DNA of 64,000 bases, taken from contig WTXG01000132.1 of NCBI GenBank assembly GCA_022496185.1, forward strand, positions 40,337 to 104,336. Reading direction: 5' to 3'. Shown in pieces: positions 56,177 to 64,000 of this stretch. The stretch comes from Multifurca ochricompacta. Taxonomy: Eukaryota > Basidiomycota > Agaricomycetes > Russulales > Russulaceae. The notes below the pieces were generated by a model, which had not been told where the DNA came from, made no database searches, and saw only the letters and a list, made by a program, of their open reading frames with translations. Position numbers and translations under genes: made by a program. Position 1 is the first letter of the stretch; the number at the start of each line of letters is the position of its first letter.

Positions 56177-56805
56177 CTAATTCTGACCCAATTCTTCTTC
56201 TTCTTCTTCCCACTCAGCGGCGCGTGCGACAAGGTCGGTGACCGTTACTTCTGTACCGGGGAGATACCAGTTGCCAAAAAGCTCTCTAAGTTCGGCCTCG
56301 GCAGACGGGTGGTGGTGTAAACGTTCAGTTATTTCGTTTAACCAGTTGCGCACCAGTCTGTCGCGGTAAAGATAAATGTCCCGTTCGTCCTCGAAGCTTT
56401 CTTCAACAATGTTGTTGGCTTCGCGGAGAGTAGGGGAAGTGGAGAGAGCGCCTTCTGACCCTTCTATAGTAGAAGAGGCGGGTGTGGCAAAATGTTCTTC
56501 TTGGGTGTTATCCCAACGGTAATGATATGCGAGATCGAAGGAGACTGTCGAGGGAAGGTTGTTGAAAGTAAAAGGGAAGTCGGGGTGTTGCGGAAGAATG
56601 TTCTCCGCAGTCACGTCTTCCTGATGCGGCTGCTCCTGAATAGGAAGCGGCGGCGTTAAAATGTGTCTTCCTCTCCTTCGAAGTTGTTGGACACGCTCTC
56701 GAGCGCGCCGGATGATACGGTCAACCCACGGAATACGCGGCGTTGTGGAAAAAGGTATGGAAGCTGGTCCGCTGGACCAGAAGCTTCGTAGTTTTGGTGT
56801 GTTTC
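56177..56805 (-). pseudogene. Pre-gag ORF of element K, no ATG
   Basis: About 200 open reverse-strand codons between the leader and gag. It includes a basic segment (WVDRIIRRARERVQQLRRRG), then PLPIQEQPHQED, FPFTFNNLPS, DERDIYLYRDRLVRNWLNEI and a Glu-rich end. There is no ATG in frame. It ends at TAG near 56177. It may be a 5' exon or an N-terminal extension of Gag separated by a frameshift, or an unknown leader protein. I do not recognise it. Confidence 0.5.
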
Positions 56806-57369
56806 GATGTTACAAGTGCCGCGCAACGCTAAGCACAGGATGAAAGGGTGTGTCAACCAAAGAGGCGAATACTAATGCACACAAGAGTGCACTAGCCAAG
56901 CTCCGGCGGTAATGACAAGCACCAGGAAAAATGATATGGGAAGTTACAGAGCCCAAGGCTGTCTGCCGCAGTCTCCTCGACCTATTGGCTGCCTCTCACA
57001 CAAGGGACACGAGCCCAAGTGCTCTGAAATCGGTTCTGACAGATGTCTCTCTGAGTTCGTCACCGGTTTCCCGGGGCCCCCTCAGCTCTGCCCAGTTTTA
57101 CACTCCTTGGTAGGAGATCCGGCACAGATGATCCCCAAGCGCGTGTAAACACGACAACTCGAGTTTGGAATGACCAAGCAACCAGGATAACCACTACTCG
57201 GGTATATCTCTGATCACCGCCTCGGCTATGAATTATTGGCTCAACTCAGCTACTGTCTGATCAGGCCTCCGACCCCAGGGGTTGTAACTAAGACTGTGTG
57301 AAACACTACTACTGCTGTAAAAAAGGTTTTAAAGTGCCGGCCCGAAACTGGGAGGACACGTAGGATACA
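56806..57369 (-). other. 5' leader of element K
   Basis: About 560 bp between the primer-binding segment and the pre-gag ORF. I see no ORF or RNA gene in it. By position it is the untranslated leader and packaging region. Confidence 0.5.
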
Positions 57370-57379
57370 ATCTTGTCCT
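57370..57379 (-). other. Self-priming binding site of K
   Basis: Reverse-strand AGGACAAGAT, 2 nt inside the 5' LTR. It is complementary over 10 nt to ATCTTGTCCT at 57664-57673, which starts exactly at the 35th base from the first T of TATATAAG (57700-57707). Confidence 0.7.
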
Positions 57380-57381
57380 AA

Positions 57382-58285
57382 TGTAACGGGTGAAGCTCCG
57401 TGTACACTTAGAAACAGGAAGGGCAAAGGAAAGTGACCTAAGTCGTTGGGCGTACCGCGGAGGCAAACGTCACGCGTCAAGCAATGACCAGGAACTGTGT
57501 CACCCACTGTGGTTTTGCAACCACGATGACGGCGTTCTGAAACTGGAAGAAACTGCAGCCCCAAGAGGACAAGATCCAAAGGATCGAGTCACACAGGGAG
57601 GCAGGATACCATTAGCACTATGTATCGAACTCGTGTAGACAGTTACTCACCTGCAGCCCCAAGAGGACAAGATGGGGGCTACAGGCTGTTACAGAGGGTC
57701 TTATATACATTTCTCAGTGTAACGAGGTAAGCAGTAAGTGTAAGCAAGAATCAGCAAGTATCAGTCAGCTGTATTGCTGACTGAGCCTTATCTTTGTGAT
57801 TCGTAAGCTGCTTTACTCTGCTGACTGATCATGCTCCACAATGTGATGTCATAATGACGTCATTGTGGAGTAGATAACTGATATGTAGTCTAGCCTTAGG
57901 TCTGGAACACGTCTATCTACTGATACATGTGATTCTGTGCTAAAATTGGCCATGGCCCAACCTGGGCCCTTATCTAGAGCTCCACTTACCTAGAACCTTC
58001 TAGGCTGGACTCTTCTTATCTTGATAGCAGCTCCACTTGGTCTAGAACCGTCTAGACTGTGGAGCCTTGCCTATTGTGGTAAACACAATAAAGAATCGAC
58101 TTGTTCTTGTTGAGTGGCTCTTGTGCTGATTAAGCAGCATGTGACTATTACATGTGACTCGGTCACATGATCCATGTCACGACTACATTCCCATGATCAC
58201 GTGTTGAGGCTGCTGGGTAATCTTCCCACAGTCATGTGATCCAAAAGGGAGAAAAGAAAAGGAAAAATAAAGTAGAGCCGTGACA
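57382..58285 (-). repeat. 5' LTR of element K
   Basis: 904 bp. On the reverse strand: U3 with the TGACGTCA palindrome (57834-57870), TATATAAG (57707-57700), and the R start. A 23-bp segment beginning ATCTTGTCCTCTTGGG occurs twice about 100 bp apart, and both copies end in CTGCAG. Confidence 0.92.
57834..57870. promoter_or_regulatory. CRE/ATF-like palindrome in K 5' LTR
   Basis: Second copy of the U3 palindrome, with TGACGTCA at 57855-57862, about 130-160 bp upstream of the TATA box of the 5' LTR. This is the copy that would drive transcription. Confidence 0.5.
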
Positions 58286-58668
58286 TCTGGTCTTAATCTA
58301 GGGTTATCTTCATCTCTAAGGGTTCTGCAAGGTCTTTGGGAGCATCCAGGGATTTCCAGGGGGTCAGGAGGTTTCTAGGGTGTCAGTTCATGACAGACAG
58401 TAACCTGGAGCCTAGCCTTACCAAGCTAGGCTCCTGGCTGAGGCAATGGATCCACATTGACCTGTGCATGTTGCTAGTGTTTAAAAGTCCAGTTGCCCTA
58501 ACCGAAAAAGCAACCAGAACTGGACCGGACCCAACCGAATGCAACCGGACCACTGGTTGCGGTTGCCCAGATTCTGTGACTTATTGGTTGCCGGTTGCAT
58601 GCTATTACAGAATATTGAAAGACTGATGAAAACCAGTTTAGACCGGTTGCAACTGGTCTATTTCCATA
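58286..58668. other. Flank of K with AACCGG-rich repeat cluster
   Basis: 383 bp without an ORF that I trust. From about 58475 (TAGTGTTTAAAAGTCCAG) it holds many direct and inverted copies of a CAACCGG / CCGGTTGCAA motif up to 58655. Such clusters resemble subterminal transposase-binding repeats of hAT-type ends. No second terminus or target duplication was found. Confidence 0.4.
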
Positions 58669-58957
58669 TATGGCATAGCACAAAGTCCACAGCCATGGGA
58701 ATACCCAACTCGTGGATCTGAGTCATCCAGAGGAAATTCCCGTGGGCTCCTAAACTGGAAAGAAATGGCCAAAATTGGGGATTGAACCCAAGACCTCCAG
58801 TCAGAGCCATCTCTACAGGCACGCGCTCCCACTCCAACCACTGAGCCACACAGTCTCACTACTAAAATCACACAATATATTATATATATGGTTATCCAGA
58901 GTATTATTAGATGTATATCCTAAGTATCATGAACGTGTTTTGTCGACATGATGCATT
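58669..58957 (-). mobile_element. Fragment S, related to the hAT-like element
   Basis: Starts TATGGCATAGCACAAAGTCC, close to the reverse terminus of the hAT-like element at 43030-44706. It shares with it the tRNA-like module, an ATATATTATATATATGG-like stretch and one array-like unit (ATTAGATGTATATCCTAAGTA). It is cut at 58958 by LTR R. Confidence 0.6.
58777..58850 (-). other. tRNA-like module in S
   Basis: The reverse strand has TGTGGCTCAGTGGTTGG (A-box-like) and GGGTTCAATCCCC (good B box) about 60 nt apart. It is not a foldable tRNA as far as I can see. It is homologous to 44398-44475. Confidence 0.5.
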
Positions 58958-59146
58958 TGTGACGCGTTTGTGACAATTTATCTGATTTTCCGACTACTTA
59001 GACTGACTGGTCATTCACTTTTGGAGTGGGTGCACACTTAGATTTCTTGTCTCAATCTCCAGTGGAGATTCACATGGCTAGCTATTAGACTGAGCATTCT
59101 ACCTTACTTACAAGACACTAGAGTACATGTATTTAAGCAGGATATA

Positions 59147-60740
59147 CAGTGGGTCAAAAAACTGTCCCAATGTTTGCACCATTTCTAGTATTCACTCTAT
59201 AGCACCTCAGCATTTAGGAATCTGGTTATGGTGTGGCTGTATGTCTGAAAGCCCTGCTTCCTGGCTACCATGTCCAATTTGGATCAAAGAAATTGGCCAT
59301 GATATAAGCATTTTATGATCAAATCAAATCAATCAATCATCGGGACAGTTTTTTGACCCACATTTTAAATCCACTATCTGCCCAATTACTCCTTTTTTTC
59401 ACCCCTTTTTGCCTTGGTAACTCCTTGGATCCTTTTAGTCATCCTTTCTATAACCTTTTGCCATCATTCTGGTGCATTTTTATTCCACTCCTCCACCACC
59501 CTCTCCCACAACTCAGGTATCCCCTTGACTGGTTAAGAACCTTCTTCAGATCCACCCAGAGGTGTCCAATGGGGCTAATATTTCAAGGGATTGGGCTATC
59601 CATACCAGGCTTCAATATTCCTGTCTTAAAACTGCTGGCTTGCCTTCTTGGAATTGTGTTTTGGGTCATTGTCCCACTGAAACATGCTTTCACCCTCCAC
59701 CATTTCTTACTTTTCAAACCTTTCCACCACTCCGCCATCCAAAATATCACAGTACTGGCATGGATTCATGATCCCCTAAACCCCTGTAAGCATTCCTAGT
59801 CCATTCCACCCCATACAAGACCAATACCATAAGTTCTTCCTCCTCCATGCTTGACTGTCAGGGTGGTGGTTCTGTCAGAGGGTGGTTACCATGAAACTTG
59901 GACAGTGGATGACTGGAAAAGGATCTTGTGGTCAGGTGAGACTATAATGAACAGAATTGGTTCAGACAGAAGGAGCTACACTTTGGAAAAATAAGGGAGA
60001 ACCACCCTCTGACAGAACCACCACCCTGACAGTCAAGCATGGAGGAGGAAGAACTTATGGTATTGGTCTTGTATGGGGTGGAATGGACTAGGAATGCTTA
60101 CAGGGGTTTAGGGGATCATGAATCCATGCCAGTACTGTGATATTTTGGATGGCGGAGTGGTGGAAAGGTTTGAAAAGTAAGAAATGGTGGAGGGTGAAAG
60201 CATGTTTCAGTGGGACAATGACCCAAAACACAATTCCAAGAAGGCAAGCCAGCAGTTTTAAGACAGGAATATTGAAGCCTGGTATGGATAGCCCAATCCC
60301 TTGAAATATTAGCCCCATTGGACACCTCTGGGTGGATCTGAAGAAGGTTCTTAACCAGTCAAGGGGATACCTGAGTTGTGGGAGAGGGTGGTGGAGGAGT
60401 GGAATAAAAATGCACCAGAATGATGGCAAAAGGTTATAGAAAGGATGACTAAAAGGATCCAAGGAGTTACCAAGGCAAAAAGGGGTGAAAAAAAGGAGTA
60501 ATTGGGCAGATAGTGGATTTAAAATGTGGGTCAAAAAACTGTCCTGATGATTGATTGATTTGATTTGATCATAAAATGCTTATATCATGGCCAATTTCTT
60601 TGATCCAAATTGGGCATGGTAGCCAGGAAGCAGGGCTTTCAGACATACAGCCACACCATAACCAGATTCCTAAATGCTGAGGTGCTATAGAGTGAATACT
60701 AGAAATGGTGCAAACATTGGGACAGTTTTTTGACCCACTG
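59147..60740. mobile_element. Q: palindromic Tc1-like derivative
   Basis: 1594 bp flanked by TA on both sides, with ends CAGTGGGTCAAAAAACTG. Left arm 59147-59887 and right arm 60000-60740 are each 741 bp and nearly perfect reverse complements; I saw a single difference in the part I compared closely. The spacer is 112 bp. Each arm is the 3' half of a Tc1-like element, including a subterminal copy of the end about 190 bp inside. The 5' half, encoding the DNA-binding domain, is gone. Confidence 0.88.
59888..60535 (+). pseudogene. Tc1-like transposase, C-terminal half in Q
   Basis: The spacer encodes DWKRILWSGETIMNRIGSDRRSY, matching the first catalytic motif of Tc1 transposases (usually WSDE; here the Asp is Gly). 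The right arm continues VKHGGGRTYGIG, a frame-shifted block matching the second Asp motif (NDPKHNS-type), and a degraded SPIGHLWVDLKK third motif. Stops and shifts make it dead. The left arm holds the same sequence inverted. Confidence 0.75.
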
Positions 60741-61030
60741 TATTGAATAGACAGACCTCCAGCAGGGCCTATTGCCACTGCTTCGACTCCTTGCATGCGT
60801 GCCCCTCTTGAACCTTGACCACGGCTCTTGTAGTTCGCTTTGACACTCTTGAATCAATTTGTTTTTGATAGCCTTGACCTTGAGCCTTGATCCCGGCTCT
60901 CTGTGGTTCACCTTGATACTGTGACTTGACTGATCCTTGACAGTCTTGACCTTGACCTTGTGCGTGCTCCATAACTTGAGGGACTGTGGCCTGAACAACC
61001 TTGACACAGCAGAAACCTGGGTGTGACATT

Positions 61031-61041
61031 AGAACAGACTT
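61031..61041 (+). other. Self-priming binding site of R
   Basis: AGAACAGACTT, 2 nt after the LTR end. It is exactly complementary to AAGTCTGTTCT in the rho LTRs P (48967-48977) and F (13137-13147, reverse strand). R's own LTR has lost that stretch. Confidence 0.62.
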
Positions 61042-61122
61042 CTCAGAACTTAGAAACAAAGAACTCACCCAAACCTGCAAGGCGACGACGACGCGTCCCA
61101 TTGCCCGAATCCCTAACTAACA

Positions 61123-61500
61123 ATGTCTTCTTCCGCGCAAGAGCCCACAGATGCCTTCGATGGACGACGCGCCCCTCAAGTACCAGTCGCCAACCGAAAC
61201 CTAGAAGACCAATCAGTAACACAGAGCCTTGAAAGAATCCTTCTTACTTGAACCCCAACTGGAAGCAAGACTGCTCCAGGAACCTTCATTGACATCCATC
61301 GACACGAGCCTTGCAACTGTGGCGACCTCCTTCCCATTTGTCCTTCCCATACGACCAGTTGACAATGTGGACCCAGAGCTAAAAGCAAATGCGCGCTGGT
61401 TAGAGCTTCGCGAAGAGAACATACCTTTCAGAGGATACTGGATCCCCTACTGACACATGTGTCTCACAGTCAACCTTTACCAAGGGACTTGGTACCAAGT
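61123..61500 (+). pseudogene. First ORF (gag-like) of element R, 5' part
   Basis: ATG 61123 opens MSSSAQEPTDAFDGRRAPQVP, then after a frameshift (near 61230) LEPQLEARLLQEPSLTSIDTS and ANARWLELREENIPFRGYWIPY. By position it is the start of gag, although no diagnostic domain is visible before it is cut by element J at 61501. Confidence 0.5.
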
Positions 61501-62169
61501 TGTTACGTCCGGTGCGGTGTAAGGATGGCTCGGGCGTTGGACGCAAAACCTCTGGTCATCACCACTTCTGGCAGGACCCGTTTGCTCTCATTCTTCCATA
61601 CTATACTGTCAATAAATTTTCTAACATTTGCCTGACTTTAGTTTCGGACAGACTCTGACACCGGTGCAAAGCGTGATTGATCTATGGTACAAGTAATTTT
61701 ACTTAGCATATTACAGGGATTGTGCGCGTTCCAGGCCGCCTGCCTATTCTTTTCCGTACACCTGGCTACCCGGTTTCTCCCTTACTCCCTTTTACTTATT
61801 CCACTTTCGTTCACCCCACATGGCTTCACCTCTGTTTATTTTCTAAAACATTCCTTCAGCTAGGTCTCTCCACAAGTATATAAAGGTACATACAATGCTT
61901 GTAGTAGACCAGCCAGTGAACAAGCAACCTAGGAATCTCTCTCTCTCTTTCTTTTCTCTTCTTGTGTGCTAAAGAACCTCAACATCGTCCAGCGCAAGGT
62001 CAAACAGAACCAGCAAGCACGTATTTGCAAGTTCAAAAAGTACAACGACATCTCTCCTTTGACATCAAAGTTATCCTGGGTTTCTTCCTTCCTCCTCTCT
62101 CCTCTGCCTCTCTCTCTCCTCTCGGGAAACGCTCTTTGCCTCTTACTCACCGTGGACCACGTCCGTACA
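61501..62169 (+). repeat. 5' LTR of element J
   Basis: 669 bp, TGTTACGTCCGG...CGTCCGTACA. TATATAAAGG lies near 61876, and CT-rich stretches near 61935-61960 and 62090-62115. The end is fixed by the following primer site. Confidence 0.8.
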
Positions 62170-62172
62170 AAT

Positions 62173-62189
62173 TGGCTGCCCCAGTGAGG
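62173..62189 (+). other. tRNA-type primer-binding site of J
   Basis: TGGCTGCCCCAGTGAGG begins with TGG, complementary to a tRNA CCA end, 3 nt after the LTR. I cannot name the tRNA with certainty. Confidence 0.65.
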
Positions 62190-62255
62190 CAAAGTTCTTA
62201 GTTTCCCCTTGACCACCCCTCCTCTTTGCTCTTGAGTCGCACCTGCGACTTGTCT

Positions 62256-64000
62256 ATGCACCGACAAAACATCATACCGCCCAGAATACCATCAACAAGA
62301 GTTACTAGAAAAGCTTTGACATCTTCTAGAGCTTCGGCAGTCTCGTCAGAACAATCTAGACCCCCATCTCCTGCACAATTGACATCATCTGATAACACAG
62401 CTCGCCCCGATCTAGTTTCACCGCCCTCCATCCTTCAAGCCACTTCAGAAGCGAGCATAGCCCCTAGCTATTCTGTTCCTTTCTCCGCCTTAGTCTCCAA
62501 CGCAATCAATCAGCTTTCTTCGCCGATCTCCTCTAGTCCCACTCCATCTACAGTCCCCACCTCCGCAGTCGCTTCTGCACTAGCTTCTAGGATCCCTAGC
62601 CCGTCGTTCCAAGAAACGCTTCCAGCCACCTCGACATTCCCCCTCCCATCCGACACTACGGCATTCAAGCTAAGGCCAGCCTCCTTCCTCGATTCACCCA
62701 CTACCCCGTCAGGATTCGAACCATCCTCACCGCCATCACCCTTATTCAAACGACGATCTTCGCTTCCAGTACAGCCCCAGTCCCTTTCAATCAGAACACT
62801 ACAGCACCGCCCCTTGCACAAACCATGTCATCGAAAATTGCTGTCCTCGGTCTTGCAGGAATGCCACCCCCTCGATCTAACAAGGCACCCTTCTTTGGCG
62901 ACCAACCGGGTGACCACATTGAGAACTTCCTCAGAGAGTACGAAAACCTGGCTAGCGCGGCGGGACTCACAAATCAGCAAATGGTAGAACAAGTCCTCAG
63001 ATATGTCCCACCTGAGCAAGGCGACCTCTGGCAGTTCTTAGACGGCTACAGTGTCAAGGACTGGGTTACATTCAGAAAGTCTCTTGAGAAGGTCTACACT
63101 GAAGCTTCCCTCAAAAATCGGTACTCCAAACAACGTCTTCGGGACTTAGTCAAATTATCATCTAGAAAGCGAATGGCTGATGAAGGCGATGTCAGAACAT
63201 ATTACAAAAGGTTCCTACTGTTTGCTCAACTGCTGATCAGCTCACGCCGCCTCACCGATGAAGAATGCGACAACGCCTTCTGGAAGGGATTTCATCCAGA
63301 CGACCGATGATGTTTGTATCACCGACTCATTAGCGACCACCCCTGACACCCCAAAGGAGAGCCCTTCAACTACGAAGATGTGCTTGAAGTAGCCTGCGCC
63401 GAATTCGCGAGTGGACAATTCAACGCATTTAGCTCTGAAGATGAATGGGACACTACTCCTCCTGAAGATAACATCAAATCTGATCCAGTTCTCCAGCAGT
63501 GGTTTGGCCAAGAAGCACGAGACTTGAGGATGAATGACCGAGACCGCATCCCCTCCAATCATAGATCCCGAGACAACAGGCCACGACAGGAAGTCTACCG
63601 CGCCGCCGCAGAACGTTCAAATCAGGAGGATCGCCACCAGCCTTCGCGCAACCAGGAGGACCAGGAGATCGAAGAGCTCTCAAAGAAGATCCATGCCCTA
63701 TCCCCTAGCGATCCAGCCTACGCCGGGCTGTACTTACGATTCCAGCACCGATACCCTGCCCTCGTCCAGTCACTCCCTAAGCCCAACTTCGGTCACCAAT
63801 CCATGTTTTATCAAGCACCTGTGGCAACCCCTTCGTATCATCAAGCACCTGTGGCAACTCCCTCATACCATCAAGCACCTGTGATGACTCCTTCATACCA
63901 TCAGCCACCACCTGTTCAGTCGGCTCCTCCTACAATCCCTCCCAATCTAAGTGCTGCAAAGGCCATATTCTTCTGTTGCCGTGCTGATCCCACAGAAGGA
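62256..64000 (+). pseudogene. gag: gag of element J
   Basis: ATG 62256 (MHRQNIIPPRIPSTR) opens a Ser/Pro/Thr-rich N-terminus. After one frame change near 62815 the Gag core follows (APFFGDQPGDHIENFLREYENL, then WVTFRKSLEKVYTE and YYKRFLLFAQLL). Two CGA-type TGA stops lie at 63308-63310 and near 63346. Then come the linker and three to four copies of a 30-bp repeat (YHQAPVATPS, 63808-63900). A possible zinc-knuckle start (FFCCRADPTEG) reaches the window edge. Confidence 0.82.

Larger units (their letters stand above)
49919..58285 (-). mobile_element. Element K: Ty3/gypsy chromovirus, second family
   Basis: An 8367-bp reverse-orientation element with LTRs of 906 and 904 bp that are nearly identical, and target duplication TCTGG (49914-49918, 58286-58290). 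No nested insertions. Reverse-strand order: 5' LTR, long leader, pre-gag ORF, gag, pol with chromodomain, 3' LTR. It has no ORF3: pol ends within the polypurine tract. Only a few frame breaks, so it is the youngest complete element here. Confidence 0.92.
58958..61028 (+). repeat. 5' LTR of element R (family rho), interrupted by Q
   Basis: TGTGACGCG...GGGTGTGACA, about 475 bp without Q. It is alignable with P, but the stretch holding the R segment seems deleted next to the Q insertion. A TATTTAAG box lies at 59130. It is followed at once by a self-priming-type site, so it is a 5' LTR. I found no matching target copies. Confidence 0.7.
61501..64000 (+). mobile_element. Element J: Ty3-like retrotransposon, 5' part
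   Basis: 5' LTR, tRNA-type primer site and most of gag; the rest lies beyond the window. The expected left target copy is CAAGT (61496-61500). It differs from alpha, K and rho in using a TGG-type primer site. Confidence 0.82.

Noticed and set aside
59353..59799. 148-codon ORF at 59353 and an identical one at 60534-60088
   Set aside because: It is the antisense of the Tc1 transposase C-terminal half, duplicated by the palindrome, not a gene.
62510..62821. Reverse-strand Gly/Glu-rich ORF in J
   Set aside because: Antisense of the Ser/Pro-rich Gag N-terminus; low-complexity shadow.

Overview
The window is a fungal transposable-element graveyard; I recognise no host gene in its 64 kb. The chromodomain Ty3/gypsy elements, the Ty1/copia element with a half-tRNA primer site, and the Tc1-like and hAT-like DNA transposons suggest a filamentous fungus, most likely a basidiomycete (inference; nothing here fixes the species). 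Almost every premature stop is a CGA to TGA change, as expected for methylated, silenced repeats.

Element names used below. Family alpha is a Ty3 chromovirus with LTRs of 578-604 bp (copies A, B, C, E, H, L, M, N and solo LTR O). It carries gag, pol with a C-terminal chromodomain, and an extra third ORF (ORF3) between pol and the 3' LTR. Family delta is a Ty1/copia element with LTRs of about 500 bp (element I and LTRs D1-D5). Family rho has LTRs with TGTGAC...GTGACA ends (F, P, R). K is a second, well-preserved Ty3 chromovirus. J is a third Ty3-like element with a tRNA-type primer site. G1 and G2 are solo LTRs of unknown type. U and Q are Tc1-like; the hAT element and fragment S are hAT-like.

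Layout. 1-20142: a minus-strand alpha element C was hit by A and by B. B (2027-19684, TSD AGAGC) was hit by solo LTRs D1, G1 and G2 and by element E (5612-14020, TSD ACATC). E's 5' LTR was hit by solo LTR F (TSD TAAGA), and F by solo LTR D2 (TSD GTCCT). This is a five-level nest (C, B, E, F, D2) in which the four inner insertions have exact 5-bp target duplications. 20143-25272: Tc1-like U, cut by copia element I, whose LTR holds D4. 25273-32731: plus-strand alpha element H. 32732-35151: the 3' part of alpha N. 35152-40125: the 5' part of alpha M on the minus strand. 40155-48147: alpha L, cut by a hAT-like element with a higher-order tandem array. 48148-49885: copia LTR D5 holding P, which holds O. 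49919-58285: element K (TSD TCTGG). 58286-58957: hAT-like debris with a tRNA-like module. 58958-61500: 5' LTR and leader of R, whose LTR holds the palindromic Tc1 derivative Q. 61501-64000: 5' part of J.

The strongest signals are these. (1) Three different LTR families (alpha, K, rho) have no tRNA primer site. Instead a 10-11 nt site lies exactly 2 nt after the 5' LTR and is complementary to a segment that starts exactly 35 nt from the first T of the TATA box. This is the self-priming design known from Tf1. (2) Family alpha has a conserved ORF of about 412 codons downstream of pol, with a coiled coil and a row of CCHC-like zinc knuckles. (3) Q is a 741-bp-arm near-perfect inverted duplication of the 3' half of a Tc1-like element. 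(4) The hAT-like element has an alternating 56/61-bp tandem array beside a Pol III-like A/B-box module.
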